Source of the DNA: Verrucomicrobiales bacterium
Lineage (GTDB): Bacteria; Verrucomicrobiota; Verrucomicrobiia; Methylacidiphilales; JAAUTS01
DNA length: 64,000 nt
Reading direction: 5' to 3'
Assembly (NCBI GenBank): GCA_031256975.1
Contig: JAIRPN010000019.1
Span: 25,907 to 89,906, forward strand
The notes under the pieces were generated by a model. It ran no database searches. It was not told the DNA's origin and worked only from the letters and a program-made list of their open reading frames with translations. This document shows positions 34,507 through 43,816 of this stretch, piece by piece. The number at the start of each line of letters is the position of its first letter. Position 1 is the stretch's first letter. The translations under genes and the position numbers were made by a program.

Positions 34507-35126
34507 GATTTTGTTTTATTGCAGGGCAAGGTTTCGTTATTAGCGTCGGTCAGGCGGCTGACCTGTTCGTAAACCAAGGCGCTAATGGCAAGCACGATCA
34601 GGATCACGATTAGCGTCGCCGCGATCGCATCGCAACGGAACCAGCCGAGACGGCTTGAATATAGGCTGAGCAAGGTCAGTCCGGTGGTGAACAGGTGTGT
34701 TTTAAAATCATCGGCCCAACTGCGCTGCAATCGTGACAGGGCAAAATTCACCCCCAGTGCGGCAATCAAAAACAACATCCCGCCCGGCGAATACACCGGC
34801 AGCATCAGCGGTTGGCGGCCGTCTTGGATTGCCGCGCCGAACAATTCCCAGCAACCAAGCAACAAGCCTCCGTTGATGGCGAGCAATGCCAGGAATTCGA
34901 ACTTTTGGCGTCGTCGCACGGTATCGGGGTCGGGCAGCGCGATGCGGAACAGGGCCACCAGCGACATCAGGCAGGTGGCCGCGCCGAACAGCGAATGCAG
35001 CGCATCAGCCAGCACGGCGAGGCTGTCCAGCCGCCAGCCGGCATAGAGCTTGCCAAAGGCCAGCGCCAGATTCACCAGCAACGCGACTCCCAATACGCGG
35101 CGGATTTTTCTGTGGCTCGGTTCCAT
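34503..35126 (-). CDS. Degenerate cation-diffusion-facilitator-like membrane protein
   Basis: A 207-residue protein with six helices arranged as in CDF metal transporters (LVNLALAFGKLYAGWRLDSLAVLADALHSLFGAA for helices 1-2; DDFKTHLFTTGLTLLSLYSSRLGWFRCDAIAATLIVILI for 5-6). The metal-site Asp partners of helix 2 and helix 5 appear replaced (HSLFG, HLFTT instead of HxxxD), and the cytoplasmic C-terminal domain of about 90 residues is missing. It may not transport metal. It is co-translated with the downstream suhB. Confidence 0.7.
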   Translation of the reverse strand: MEPSHRKIRRVLGVALLVNLALAFGKLYAGWRLDSLAVLADALHSLFGAATCLMSLVALFRIALPDPDTVRRRQKFEFLALLAINGGLLLGCWELFGAAIQDGRQPLMLPVYSPGGMLFLIAALGVNFALSRLQRSWADDFKTHLFTTGLTLLSLYSSRLGWFRCDAIAATLIVILIVLAISALVYEQVSRLTDANNETLPCNKTKS

Positions 35127-35221
35127 GATTGACCGGGTTAATTTAGGGGCGGCGGCGTCAAACGCAAAGAGGAAAAACCGTTTCCGCTGGCAACTTGGCG
35201 GTTAGCGGCTTAATTTTCAGC

Positions 35222-35887
35222 ATGTCGTTGCTCAACCGGCTGGCACGCATGGACGTGCATCACCGCCAGTTGGCCGCCTTGCTGGTCGCGGCGCTTTATT
35301 GCGCGGCCTTGTGGGGCCGCAGTTTGTGGATCACCCATGTGATCGCCACGTGGGACGTGTATGCCGCGGTGGTGCTGGTCATTTCCTGGGTGGCGATCCT
35401 CAAGTCCAGCCCGCGCAAGGTTTCGCAAACCGCGCGCTTGCAGGATTCCGGGCAGACGCTGATTTTCTCGGTGGTGGTCGCGGCGGCGTTCGTGAGCTTG
35501 TTGGCGATTATTTACCTGTTGTTCTGGCACAAGAACATGTCGCCGGGCAAGGTCGGTCTGCACATCGGCCTGTCGGTGGTGGCGGTGGTCGAGTCATGGG
35601 TGATGATCCACACCATCTACGCGTTGCGTTACGCGCATCTGTATTACCGCGGTGACAAGGACGGGAGCTCCGGCGGCCTGGATTTTCCGGGCGGACGGGA
35701 GCCGAACTACCTTGATTTCGTGTATTTTTCCTTCGTGATCGGCATGACTTTCCAGGTTTCCGACGTGCAGGTCACCACCACGCGGCTGCGCTATCTGGTG
35801 CTGTTGCAAAGCCTGATTTCCTTCGTGTTCAACACCGCCATCCTGGCGCTTAGCATCAACATTATCGCCGGCATTTTCGCCGCCTGA
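35222..35887 (+). CDS. DUF1345 membrane protein
   Basis: A 221-residue membrane protein with five helices. The family signature NYLDFVYFSFVIGMTFQVSDVQ and LISFVFNTAILALSINIIAG are complete, and YAAVVLVISWVAIL begins the domain. The function is unknown. ATG at 35222 is chosen over an upstream frame extension. It is divergent from the CDF/suhB pair. Confidence 0.88.
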   Translation: MSLLNRLARMDVHHRQLAALLVAALYCAALWGRSLWITHVIATWDVYAAVVLVISWVAILKSSPRKVSQTARLQDSGQTLIFSVVVAAAFVSLLAIIYLLFWHKNMSPGKVGLHIGLSVVAVVESWVMIHTIYALRYAHLYYRGDKDGSSGGLDFPGGREPNYLDFVYFSFVIGMTFQVSDVQVTTTRLRYLVLLQSLISFVFNTAILALSINIIAGIFAA

Positions 35888-35979
35888 CGCGCGGTTTCGC
35901 CATTAGCGGCCAATTTCCGGGTTATTCAGAATAATTTGATCTGCGTGGTTGCTTCCGGTTCCGCTGCGGTTATGCTGCG

Positions 35980-37491
35980 GTGGTGGCGATAACGAAACAA
36001 ATCACGGCGCAGGATTTGGTATATACGACCAATTACGTGGACGGGGGAATGAAGGTGGCGGACGTCAAGGGCTGGTTCCAGACGCAGCAATCCACCTTCA
36101 GCCTCGGGGTGGTGATCGGCGATGGCCAGTTCGGCCTGATCACCCGCACGCATCTGGCCCAGGAACTGATGAACCGGGATGGCGACCCGCTAACCTTGAA
36201 GCTTCCCATTAGTGAATTGATGGTGCCGAACGCCTTGATTGCCGACGCTAACCGCGAGATTGAGACCATCATCAATTACCTGGTCGAGACCAAGGGCGAC
36301 AGCGAGGACTTTTACAACGACATCATCGTGCGCCGCGGCACCAAGTTCGTCGGCCTGGTGTCGGTGCGCGACTTGTTCCTGTATTACATCGAGAGCCTGA
36401 CCCATCGCATCACCGCCATGGACACCCAGCTTGCCGCGCTGGCGAAAAAGAACCGCGAGTTGTTCGACAACAGCTTCCGCCTCGGCAAGCAGGAAACCCG
36501 TTTCCGCGAAATCTTCGACCGCACCGCCGTGCCGATGATCGTGTTTAGCGAGAACGGCATCGCCGTCGCCGCCAACAACCGTTTCCTCCACCTCACCGGC
36601 CACACCGCCGCCGGGCTCGACGGCAAGCTGCCGTACCGCAAATTTTTCCAGGCCGATTTTGCGGCGATCCAGCGCGAATTGCTGGTCAAATTGAAAGACC
36701 CGGCGGCCAAGGATGAATCCTCCGTCTACCAAACCGAACTGCTGACCCAAAGCGGCAGTGAATTGCCGGTGGAAATCCTCGCCGACCTAACGCCCGACGC
36801 GCGGCACATGATCATCAGCATTGTGCAGACTTCGCCGCTGGCGCCCGAGCCGCAGCCCGCGATACTGGTCGCGCCGTCGCCGGACATCCTGGAAGAAAGC
36901 TCCGGCAAGCGCCGCGGCCGCATCACCCAGGCGATCAAGATGAAGCTGGCGAACTCCAACACCGTCGGCCTCGCCCGCAGCGTGGCGTCCAACCTGATTG
37001 ACCGCGAGAGCGAGATCGACCTGCTGATGCGCAAGCTGGAACGCGTCATTAGCGTCGCCGAGCAGGTGGAAAAATTGCAGCCGAATGCCGCCGTCGTCGC
37101 CGCGCCCTCCAATGGCGGAGTCGCCATACAATCCGTGCCCGCCCAGCATGCCGCCGCCAACCACCAGCACTTGCAGGGAAGACTGGCCGATTTTTCCGTC
37201 ATTGATCTGGCGCAAATCCTGGTGCAGGGAACCAAGACCGGCCGCCTGGTCCTGCGCGACAAGGACCGGGCCGTGCTTGGTTCGTTGTACCTGTATTGCG
37301 GCTCGATAGTCCATGCCGAGACCCAGGACGGCGCCGCCGGCCTCGACGCCTTGCCGTCACTCCTGCGCCTGCGCGAGGGCGAATTCGAATTCCTGTTCGA
37401 CATCAACAGCCCGGTCGCCAGCATCAGCGGTGACGCCATGGGCATCCTGATGGACGCCTGCCGCCAGATGGACGAAAGAGTCGCGAATTGA
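35980..37491 (+). CDS. CBS-PAS-DUF4388 regulatory protein
   Basis: A 503-residue cytoplasmic signalling protein. Residues 10-125 contain a CBS-pair-like region (FSLGVVIGDGQFGLITRTHLAQELM; RGTKFVGLVSVRDLFLYYIESL). A coiled linker is followed by a PAS domain at about 165-280 (RFREIFDRTAVPMIVFSENGIAVAANNRFLHLTGH). The last 100 residues form a DUF4388 (PATAN) domain (LQGRLADFSVIDLAQILVQGTKTGRLVLRDKD, LYLYCGSIVHAETQDG). No kinase or cyclase domain is present; it probably works through protein contacts. The start is GTG. Confidence 0.78.
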   Translation: MVAITKQITAQDLVYTTNYVDGGMKVADVKGWFQTQQSTFSLGVVIGDGQFGLITRTHLAQELMNRDGDPLTLKLPISELMVPNALIADANREIETIINYLVETKGDSEDFYNDIIVRRGTKFVGLVSVRDLFLYYIESLTHRITAMDTQLAALAKKNRELFDNSFRLGKQETRFREIFDRTAVPMIVFSENGIAVAANNRFLHLTGHTAAGLDGKLPYRKFFQADFAAIQRELLVKLKDPAAKDESSVYQTELLTQSGSELPVEILADLTPDARHMIISIVQTSPLAPEPQPAILVAPSPDILEESSGKRRGRITQAIKMKLANSNTVGLARSVASNLIDRESEIDLLMRKLERVISVAEQVEKLQPNAAVVAAPSNGGVAIQSVPAQHAAANHQHLQGRLADFSVIDLAQILVQGTKTGRLVLRDKDRAVLGSLYLYCGSIVHAETQDGAAGLDALPSLLRLREGEFEFLFDINSPVASISGDAMGILMDACRQMDERVAN

Positions 37492-37531
37492 AGGTTGAAA
37501 ATTGCCCGCGCCTTGGCGAATATTGCCGTTA

Positions 37532-38041
37532 ATGGCAAAGAAAAAAACTTCATCCGCTAAACCCGTGGTCGGCATCATCATGGGCAGCATCTCGGACTGG
37601 GAAACCATGCAACATGCTGCCGAACGGCTTGATTTCTTCGGCATTTCCTACGAGAAAAAGATCGTCTCCGCACACCGCACACCGGAGTTATTGTTTAAGT
37701 ATGCCGCCATCGCCGCCAACCGTGGCCTCAAGCTGATCATTGCGGGCGCGGGCGGCGCCGCCCATTTGCCCGGCATGACCGCCGCCATTAGCGAGTTGCC
37801 GGTGCTCGGCGTTCCGGTCGAATCGAGAACCCTGAAAGGATTGGACTCGCTGCTCTCCATCGCCCAAATGCCCGCCGGAATTCCCGTGGCCACCTTCGCC
37901 GTCGGCAAAGCCGGAGCCATCAACTCGGCATTGGCAGCCGTTTCGATACTGGCGTTGCACGATGAAAAGTTGGCCAAAAAACTCACCGCCTTCCGCAAGC
38001 AACAAACCAACACCGTTTTAAAAACCAAACTACCAAAATGA
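37532..38041 (+). CDS. purE: N5-carboxyaminoimidazole ribonucleotide mutase
   Basis: A 169-residue class I Pur[13 protein letters not shown] (phosphate loop), [13 protein letters not shown] (catalytic His) and [12 protein letters not shown] are the family signatures; class I uses N5-CAIR and works with PurK, the gene 90 bases downstream. A palindromic element (38042-38120) begins at the stop codon and separates it from purK. Confidence 0.95.
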   Translation: MAKKKTSSAKPVVGIIMGSISDWETMQHAAERLDFFGISYEKKIVSAHRTPELLFKYAAIAANRGLKLIIAGAGGAAHLPGMTAAISELPVLGVPVESRTLKGLDSLLSIAQMPAGIPVATFAVGKAGAINSALAAVSILALHDEKLAKKLTAFRKQQTNTVLKTKLPK

Positions 38042-38120
38042 ATTCAACGCGGAGACGCAGAGGACGCTGAGTTTATTTTAATTAAACTTTCTCTGCGCTC
38101 TCCGCGTCTCTGCGTTGAAT
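38042..38120. mobile_element. Palindromic element between purE and purK
   Basis: A 79-bp imperfect palindrome, with left arm ATTCAACGCGGAGACGCAGA (continuing to 38071) and right arm to TCTCTGCGTTGAAT (38091-38120). Its arms are made of a 9-bp purine unit such as GCAGAGGAC. It begins in the purE stop codon and ends 12 bases before purK, so it interrupts an operon that would otherwise be contiguous. Confidence 0.8.
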
Positions 38121-38132
38121 AAAAAAGATGTT

Positions 38133-39257
38133 ATGATTCCCCCAGGCTCGACTATCGGATTATTAGGCGGCGGCCAGCTTGGTCGCATGTTCGCCATTAG
38201 CGCCCGCAAAATGGGTTACGGCATCCAGGTGTTTGAACCTTCGCCGAACTGCCCCACCGGCCAGGTCGCCGATGCCGAATTCAACGCGCCTTACAGCGAC
38301 ATCGCCGCGCTGCAAAAATTCGCCGCCAACTGCGATGTCATCACCTACGAATTCGAAAACATCCCCGTTAGCGTTCTCGATCAGGCGGGCAAGATCACGC
38401 CGTTGTTCCCCGATGCCAGCATTTTGCATATTTGCCAGAACCGCGAACGAGAAAAGCTGTTCCTGCGCGCTAGCAACATTCCCTGCGCGCCGTTCGAGGT
38501 GGTGCGTTCCGCCGCCGAACTGGCCTCCGCCTTTGACAAGATCGGTTTTCCCTGCGTGCTCAAGACCGCCGACTTCGGCTATGACGGCAAGGGCCAGGTC
38601 AAATTCAAGGAACGCCCCGCCAATGTCGAAGAAACCTGGAAACAATTCGGCGCTCCTGCCGGAGTGCTTGAAGGCTGGGTGAATTTCAGCAAGGAACTTT
38701 CGGTCATCGTCGCCCGTGGGCGTGACGCCGCCGTTAGCGTGTTCCCCGTGTCGGAAAACATTCACACCAATCACATCCTCGATTTCAGCATTGTCCCCGC
38801 GCGCATCGAGGAAAAAATCCAGGAACAAGCTCGCGGCCTCGCCATCGAAATCGCCGAGAAACTGAAACTTGTCGGCTTGCTCGCCGTGGAAATGTTTTTG
38901 GGCGCTAATGGTGAACTCATCGTCAACGAACTCGCCCCGCGCCCGCACAACAGCGGACACTACAGTTTCGACGCCTGCGTCACCAGCCAGTTCGAGCAAC
39001 ACCTGCGCGCCGTCTGCGGCCTGCCTCTGGGCTCAACCGAATTGCTCAGCCCGGTCGTCATGGTCAACATCCTCGGCGACGCCTGGCAGAATCACCCGCC
39101 GCACTTCGACCAACTCCTCGCCAACAGCAACGTTAAACTCCACCTCTACGGCAAAACCGACCCCAAACCCGGCCGCAAGATGGGCCACTTCTGCGTCTTC
39201 GGCCCCGACAGCGAAGTCGCTTATCAGATGGCGGTTGAGTTGAAGAAAGTGCTGTAA
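38133..39257 (+). CDS. purK: 5-(carboxyamino)imidazole ribonucleotide synthase
   Basis: A 374-residue ATP-grasp enzyme that carboxylates aminoimidazole ribonucleotide for PurE. N-terminal GLLGGGQLGRMFAI is the dinucleotide-like motif; the ATP-grasp core includes LKTADFGYDGKGQVKF and the metal-binding LAVEMFLGANGELIVNELAPRPHNSGHYSFDACVTSQFEQH. The start used is ATG 38133 rather than an upstream TTG inside the palindromic element. One motif copy encodes GANGE in this catalytic loop. Confidence 0.94.
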   Translation: MIPPGSTIGLLGGGQLGRMFAISARKMGYGIQVFEPSPNCPTGQVADAEFNAPYSDIAALQKFAANCDVITYEFENIPVSVLDQAGKITPLFPDASILHICQNREREKLFLRASNIPCAPFEVVRSAAELASAFDKIGFPCVLKTADFGYDGKGQVKFKERPANVEETWKQFGAPAGVLEGWVNFSKELSVIVARGRDAAVSVFPVSENIHTNHILDFSIVPARIEEKIQEQARGLAIEIAEKLKLVGLLAVEMFLGANGELIVNELAPRPHNSGHYSFDACVTSQFEQHLRAVCGLPLGSTELLSPVVMVNILGDAWQNHPPHFDQLLANSNVKLHLYGKTDPKPGRKMGHFCVFGPDSEVAYQMAVELKKVL

Positions 39258-39290
39258 TGACTACAACAATAATATTAAGATTTAACTTAG

Positions 39291-39902
39291 TTATTTGTTG
39301 TTTTTAATCTCAATAGAACCAAAGGGCAGACTTAAAAAGCGTATTAGATTTTTTAAATCATTTATTTTTTGATCTGAAGTGGTGTTTGTAAGTACATGAT
39401 AGGCTGTTCCATTTATTTTGTGATTTGCATAAACTTTTGAATGACCGGCTTTATCTTGGTATGCGTAATCAGTGTTTGGATTGGTTGATATAATAAGACC
39501 TCTTGATACCCTAAATCGGGAGGCTTTTTCTAAAACTTCGAGTCCAAGTTCTTCCCTGAGACGTTGATAAAAATAAGCAAGTGTTTTTGAATCTAAGCGT
39601 TCGTTTATAACTTCAGAATGTTTTTTGATGCCTAATTTTTCCCAATGGATAGTTATGATTATGCCTTTTTCTAAAGGATAATCGATTGAAGTTGGTGTGT
39701 AGACAGGTGCTAATTGGAGAGCTTCATCTTGCACAGATGAGGCCAAATGATCTACTCGGGAAATCAGATTTATTTGTAATTCCTTAATTTCCTTTAATTC
39801 TGAGGATAAAGAACTCAATCGTTTAATACGGTCAAGATCTGCCTGTTGAGCAGCATCAGTTATTTTAGTTAGTAGCAATCTTTCGAGTTGTTCTAAATTC
39901 AT
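39291..39902 (-). CDS. AT-rich orphan hypothetical protein
   Basis: A 203-residue protein in a strongly AT-rich patch unlike all neighbours. The N-terminal 60 residues are a coiled coil (LERLLLTKITDAAQQADLDRIKRLSSLSSELKEIKEL), the rest a mixed alpha/beta domain (IITIHWEKLGIKKHSEVINERLDSKTLAYFYQRLREELG; SRFRVSRGLIISTNP). No family recognised. It lacks any copy of the iterated motif and has foreign codon use, which points to recent horizontal acquisition. No transposase or integrase flanks it. Confidence 0.6.
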   Translation of the reverse strand: MNLEQLERLLLTKITDAAQQADLDRIKRLSSLSSELKEIKELQINLISRVDHLASSVQDEALQLAPVYTPTSIDYPLEKGIIITIHWEKLGIKKHSEVINERLDSKTLAYFYQRLREELGLEVLEKASRFRVSRGLIISTNPNTDYAYQDKAGHSKVYANHKINGTAYHVLTNTTSDQKINDLKNLIRFLSLPFGSIEIKNNK

Positions 39903-40019
39903 GTTAAAATGTTAACAAGGGTTTGTTTGTCAAACAAAAACAAAATAAACTTAACATAACACAAAAAATTTATAAGGTCGCTATAATCAACATTTTATGT
40001 AAATATCCTTAGGAAATGA

Positions 40020-42833
40020 CTAATGCGCATCAAGCCAGGTTTTACCGGTGCCGATTTCGACTTCGATCGGAACGGGGAGCTTGATGGCGGATTTCATTTT
40101 TTCCTCCACCAGTTGACGGACTTCCTGTTCCTCGGGCGTGTACAATTCGAACACTAGTTCGTCGTGGACTTGCAGCAGGAGCTTGGTCTTGAGTGACTTG
40201 GCGATTAGCGCCTGATGGATGTGGGCCATGGCGATCTTGATCATGTCGGCGGCGCTGCCTTGGATGGGCATGTTGATGGCGTTGCGTTCGGCAGCATTGC
40301 GAATCGTCGCGTTGGCGGAGTTGATGTCGCGGATGGTGCGGCGGCGACCGGTGACGGTTTCCACATACCCGTGTTTGCGGCAGAATTCCAGAGTGTCATC
40401 CATATAGCTCTTGATGCCGCTGAATTGCTGGTTGTATTGGGCGATGATTTCGGCGGCCTCGCTGCGCGGGATGCCGAGGCGTTGCGACAGGCCGAAGGCG
40501 GAGATGCCGTAGGCGATGCCGAAGTTGACCATCTTGGCCTTGCGGCGCATGTCGGCAGTGACGTCGCCAATGGCGACACCGAATACCCGGGCGGCGGTGG
40601 CTGCGTGGATGTCGTGTTTAGCGGCAAAGGCGGCAAACATGCCCTCGTCATGGCTCAATGCGGCGATGATGCGCAATTCGATCTGCGAATAATCGGCGCT
40701 CAGGATTAGCGTGTCCTTCAGGCGCGGATCGGCGATGAAGGCCTTGCGGATTTCCCGGCCCATCTCGGTGCGGATCGGGATGTTTTGCAGGTTCGGATTG
40801 ACCGATGCCAAGCGTCCGGTGGAGGTGGCGGCCTGGTTATAAGTGGTGTGGATGCGGCCGGTTTTTTTGGAGATTAGCGCGGGCAGGGCGTCAACGTAGG
40901 TGGACTTGAGTTTGGCGGCCTCGCGGTAATCGAGCAGGCGTTCGACGATCTTGTGGGTACCCGCCAGGGATTGCAGCACTTGCTCGTTGGTGGTGTATTG
41001 GCCGGTCTTGGTTTTCTTGGGCTTGTCGACAATTTTCAATTCGTCGAACAGTACCACACCGAGTTGCTTGGGCGAATTGATGTTAAATTCGTGTCCGGCC
41101 AGCTGGTGGATTTCCGTCGCCGCCTTGTCGATCTCGATGGCGAGTTGCTCGGAAAAACTTTCCAGCGCGAAGATGTCGATGTAAACCCCCTCGGCTTCCA
41201 TCGCCATGAGCGTCGGGACCAGCGGCATTTCGATGTCGTAAAACACTTTTTCCTGGTTCTGCGCCGCTAACAGCGGGGCGAATTTTTCGCGCAATTGCCA
41301 GGCCACATCGGCGTCCTCGGCGGCATATTCGGTCAACGCGTCCTTGTCGGCGGCGAGCATGGTTTTTTGTTCGGGGCCCTCCTCGCCGATCAGGGTCTCG
41401 ATGGCGATCGGCGAATAGTTGAGATAAATCTCCGACAGGATGTTGAGGTTGTGCCGCTGCTCCGGCTCGACCAGCGCGTGGGCGATCATGGTATCGAAGA
41501 AGGGGCCGCTAACGGTGAGGCCGTAGGCGGACAACATGCTCAGGTCGAATTTCAAATTATGACCGATTTTTTCAATTTGGTCGTTGGCGAATAGTCCGGC
41601 GAACTCGGCGAGGATTTTCTGCGCGGCCTTTTTGTCCTCGGGCAGATGAACGAAGCAAGCCTCACCAGTCTTGCAGCAGAAAGACATGCCAAGCAAGACG
41701 GCTTCGCGTGGATCGAGCGAGGAGGTTTCGGTATCGAAAGCGAAAGCCTCGGCGTTGCCCAATTTTTTCAGCCACTTGGCGCGCTGCTCGGCGCTAACGA
41801 CGGATTCGTAATCGTGTGACACGTCCTTGGCGGTTTGGTAATTCGGACGTTCAACCGGAGTTTCCTCAACTTCCTCAACCTTGGCCTTGGCGCGCTTTTT
41901 ATTGGCAGGTTCGGACTCGAGCGAGAACAGTTCCTCCTTGGCACTGCGTTGTACTTTAAAATCCTTGCCCAGCAGCCGTTTGCCAAGAGCGTTGAATTCT
42001 AACTCGTCCAATAACTTGATTAGCGCAGGTTCATCTTTGTCGCGCAGCACCAGTTCATCCGGTTTCACGGTTAGCGGCACTGCACAATTAATGGTCGCCA
42101 GCTTTTTGCACAGCCGGGCCTGGTCGGCGTACTGGGCAAGCAATTCCTTGGTCTTGCCCTTGAGCTGTTCGCTGTTGGCGAGCAGATTTTCCAGGTTGTC
42201 GTACTCGGTGATCAGCTTTTGCGCGGTCTTCGGGCCGATGCCGGGGACGCCGGGAATGTTGTCGGCACTGTCGCCCATCAAGGCCAGTGTGTCGATGACC
42301 TGGTCGGGACGGACGATGCCCCACTTGGTGCAGACCTCGCCAACGCCGAGGATTTGCGCCTCGGTGCCGCCCTTGGCGGGTTGATAGATGAAGGTGTTGT
42401 CGTCAACCAGCTGGCCGAAATCCTTGTCGCTGGTGACCATGTAAGTTTGGAATCCTTGCTTGGTGGCCTGACGGGCGAGGGTGCCGATGATGTCGTCGGC
42501 TTCATAGCCGTCCAGCGCCAACAACGGGATGTTCATCGCCTTGAGCAATTCGATGGCCTTGGGAATCGCGATGGCCAGGTCTTCCGGGATTTCGTCGCGC
42601 TGCGCCTTGTATTCGGGGAACATCTCGTGCCGCTCGGTCGGCGCGGCAGTGTCGAGGGCGACGGCGAGGTGCGTGGGCTGCTGGTTGTTGAGCAAATCGA
42701 GCAGGGTGTTGGCGAAGCCCATTACCGCGGAAGTGTTCACGCCCTTGGAGTTGATGATGGGTCGGGTGATGAAGGCGAAATGGGCGCGGTACAGCAGGGC
42801 CATGCCGTCGAGCAGGTAAAGTTTCCGGGACAT
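40020..42833 (-). CDS. polA: DNA polymerase I
   Basis: A 937-residue PolA. Residues 1-290 are the 5' nuclease (LYLLDGMALLYRAHFAF, LDGYEADDIIGTLARQ, MGDSADNIPGVPGIGPKTAQKL), about 330-530 the 3'-5' proofreading domain with its Asp-Glu pair intact (FAFDTETSSLDPREA), and 560-937 the polymerase (ILSADYSQIELRIIAALSHDEG, RRKAKMVNFGIAYG, LLQVHDELVFE). It fills gaps in repair and Okazaki maturation. A longer upstream open frame (to 43664) is not used: ATG 42833 gives the exact family N terminus MSRKLYLLDG. Confidence 0.97.
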   Translation of the reverse strand: MSRKLYLLDGMALLYRAHFAFITRPIINSKGVNTSAVMGFANTLLDLLNNQQPTHLAVALDTAAPTERHEMFPEYKAQRDEIPEDLAIAIPKAIELLKAMNIPLLALDGYEADDIIGTLARQATKQGFQTYMVTSDKDFGQLVDDNTFIYQPAKGGTEAQILGVGEVCTKWGIVRPDQVIDTLALMGDSADNIPGVPGIGPKTAQKLITEYDNLENLLANSEQLKGKTKELLAQYADQARLCKKLATINCAVPLTVKPDELVLRDKDEPALIKLLDELEFNALGKRLLGKDFKVQRSAKEELFSLESEPANKKRAKAKVEEVEETPVERPNYQTAKDVSHDYESVVSAEQRAKWLKKLGNAEAFAFDTETSSLDPREAVLLGMSFCCKTGEACFVHLPEDKKAAQKILAEFAGLFANDQIEKIGHNLKFDLSMLSAYGLTVSGPFFDTMIAHALVEPEQRHNLNILSEIYLNYSPIAIETLIGEEGPEQKTMLAADKDALTEYAAEDADVAWQLREKFAPLLAAQNQEKVFYDIEMPLVPTLMAMEAEGVYIDIFALESFSEQLAIEIDKAATEIHQLAGHEFNINSPKQLGVVLFDELKIVDKPKKTKTGQYTTNEQVLQSLAGTHKIVERLLDYREAAKLKSTYVDALPALISKKTGRIHTTYNQAATSTGRLASVNPNLQNIPIRTEMGREIRKAFIADPRLKDTLILSADYSQIELRIIAALSHDEGMFAAFAAKHDIHAATAARVFGVAIGDVTADMRRKAKMVNFGIAYGISAFGLSQRLGIPRSEAAEIIAQYNQQFSGIKSYMDDTLEFCRKHGYVETVTGRRRTIRDINSANATIRNAAERNAINMPIQGSAADMIKIAMAHIHQALIAKSLKTKLLLQVHDELVFELYTPEEQEVRQLVEEKMKSAIKLPVPIEVEIGTGKTWLDAH

Positions 42834-43019
42834 GCCTGAGGTTAAAGCGGAACCCGCAAATTCCAAACCTGAAATTACCATTGGCTGTGGTTCTTTGCCC
42901 GGTTCTGCGGCAAAATTTGCCTGTGAGTAACTCGGGATTATCCGTATTGCAGGGTTGAGAGTTATGCAAAGTGGGTTATCTGTACAATCAAGCAGCCAAA
43001 AATACTGACATTTGAAAAT

Positions 43020-43715
43020 ATGGTCGTTCCGAACAAACGCAGCACCGTTCCTGTAGCGCCGCGCAATCCGCGGGCGCAGTGGCTGCATGATTTCAATAAT
43101 GTGCTGGCGGCGATCCGCTTGCAGGCGGTGCTGGCCCGGATTCATGCCGACGGCTTGTCCCCCGATGTGATCGAGGCGCTGGAGGAAATCGAGAAGGGTT
43201 GCGAGCGCGCCACCGAGCTGCTGGGAAAATTGCCGGACGGCGCGGTCGATGTCCCGGCGGCAGGCGAACGCGGCTCCTCTGCCCTGACTTCGGGCAGCGG
43301 CCGATTGACGGCCAACGGCCGCCACGGCAGCATCCTGTTGATGGACGACAATGAGTCGCTGCAGGTTTCCCTGTTCAAAATCCTCAGCGGGCTCGGCTAC
43401 GAAGTGGCGGTTGCCTCCGGTGGCACGGACTGTGTGGAGCGCCTGCGTGAACTGCAGGCCGACGGCAAGCGGGTGGATGTCTGCATCCTCGACCTGAAGG
43501 TGCCGGGCGGCATGGGCGGCGTGGAAACGCTGGCGCGCTTGCGCGAGATCGACCCGCAGCTCAAGGCGGTGGCCAGCACCGGGTTTTCCGAGGGCGACGT
43601 GATTGTCAATTTCCAGCGCTACGGCTTCCAGGCCGCGCTGAACAAACCGTTTCGCATCCAGCAACTGGTCGATCTGCTTGACCAGTTGATCGAGGCTCCG
43701 GCCTATACTTCCTGA
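43020..43715 (+). CDS. Histidine-phosphotransfer-like and receiver fusion without kinase domain
   Basis: A 231-residue protein. Residues 20-75 carry an H-box like that of HisKA domains (QWLHDFNNVLAAIRLQAVLARIH), then an unstructured linker (75-100), then a full receiver domain with ILLMDDNESL (acidic pair), VCILDLKVPGGMGG (acceptor Asp), VASTGFSEG and LNKPF (conserved Lys). There is no ATPase domain between them. It could be a phosphotransfer hub or an orphan regulator. Confidence 0.75.
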   Translation: MVVPNKRSTVPVAPRNPRAQWLHDFNNVLAAIRLQAVLARIHADGLSPDVIEALEEIEKGCERATELLGKLPDGAVDVPAAGERGSSALTSGSGRLTANGRHGSILLMDDNESLQVSLFKILSGLGYEVAVASGGTDCVERLRELQADGKRVDVCILDLKVPGGMGGVETLARLREIDPQLKAVASTGFSEGDVIVNFQRYGFQAALNKPFRIQQLVDLLDQLIEAPAYTS

Positions 43716-43816
43716 CTTTTTCCGGCGCGCGATTTGCCACCCTCACTTCCCTAATTTGGTTCCGGTGGTTGCACTTGGCACGGGATAAGCTTTCTTAAGT
43801 TCGGGAGAATAATGCC

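Noticed and set aside
42834..43664. 5' extension of polA to 1214 codons
   Set aside because: The extra 277 residues resemble no domain and overlap the divergent response-regulator gene; the family N terminus begins at 42833.
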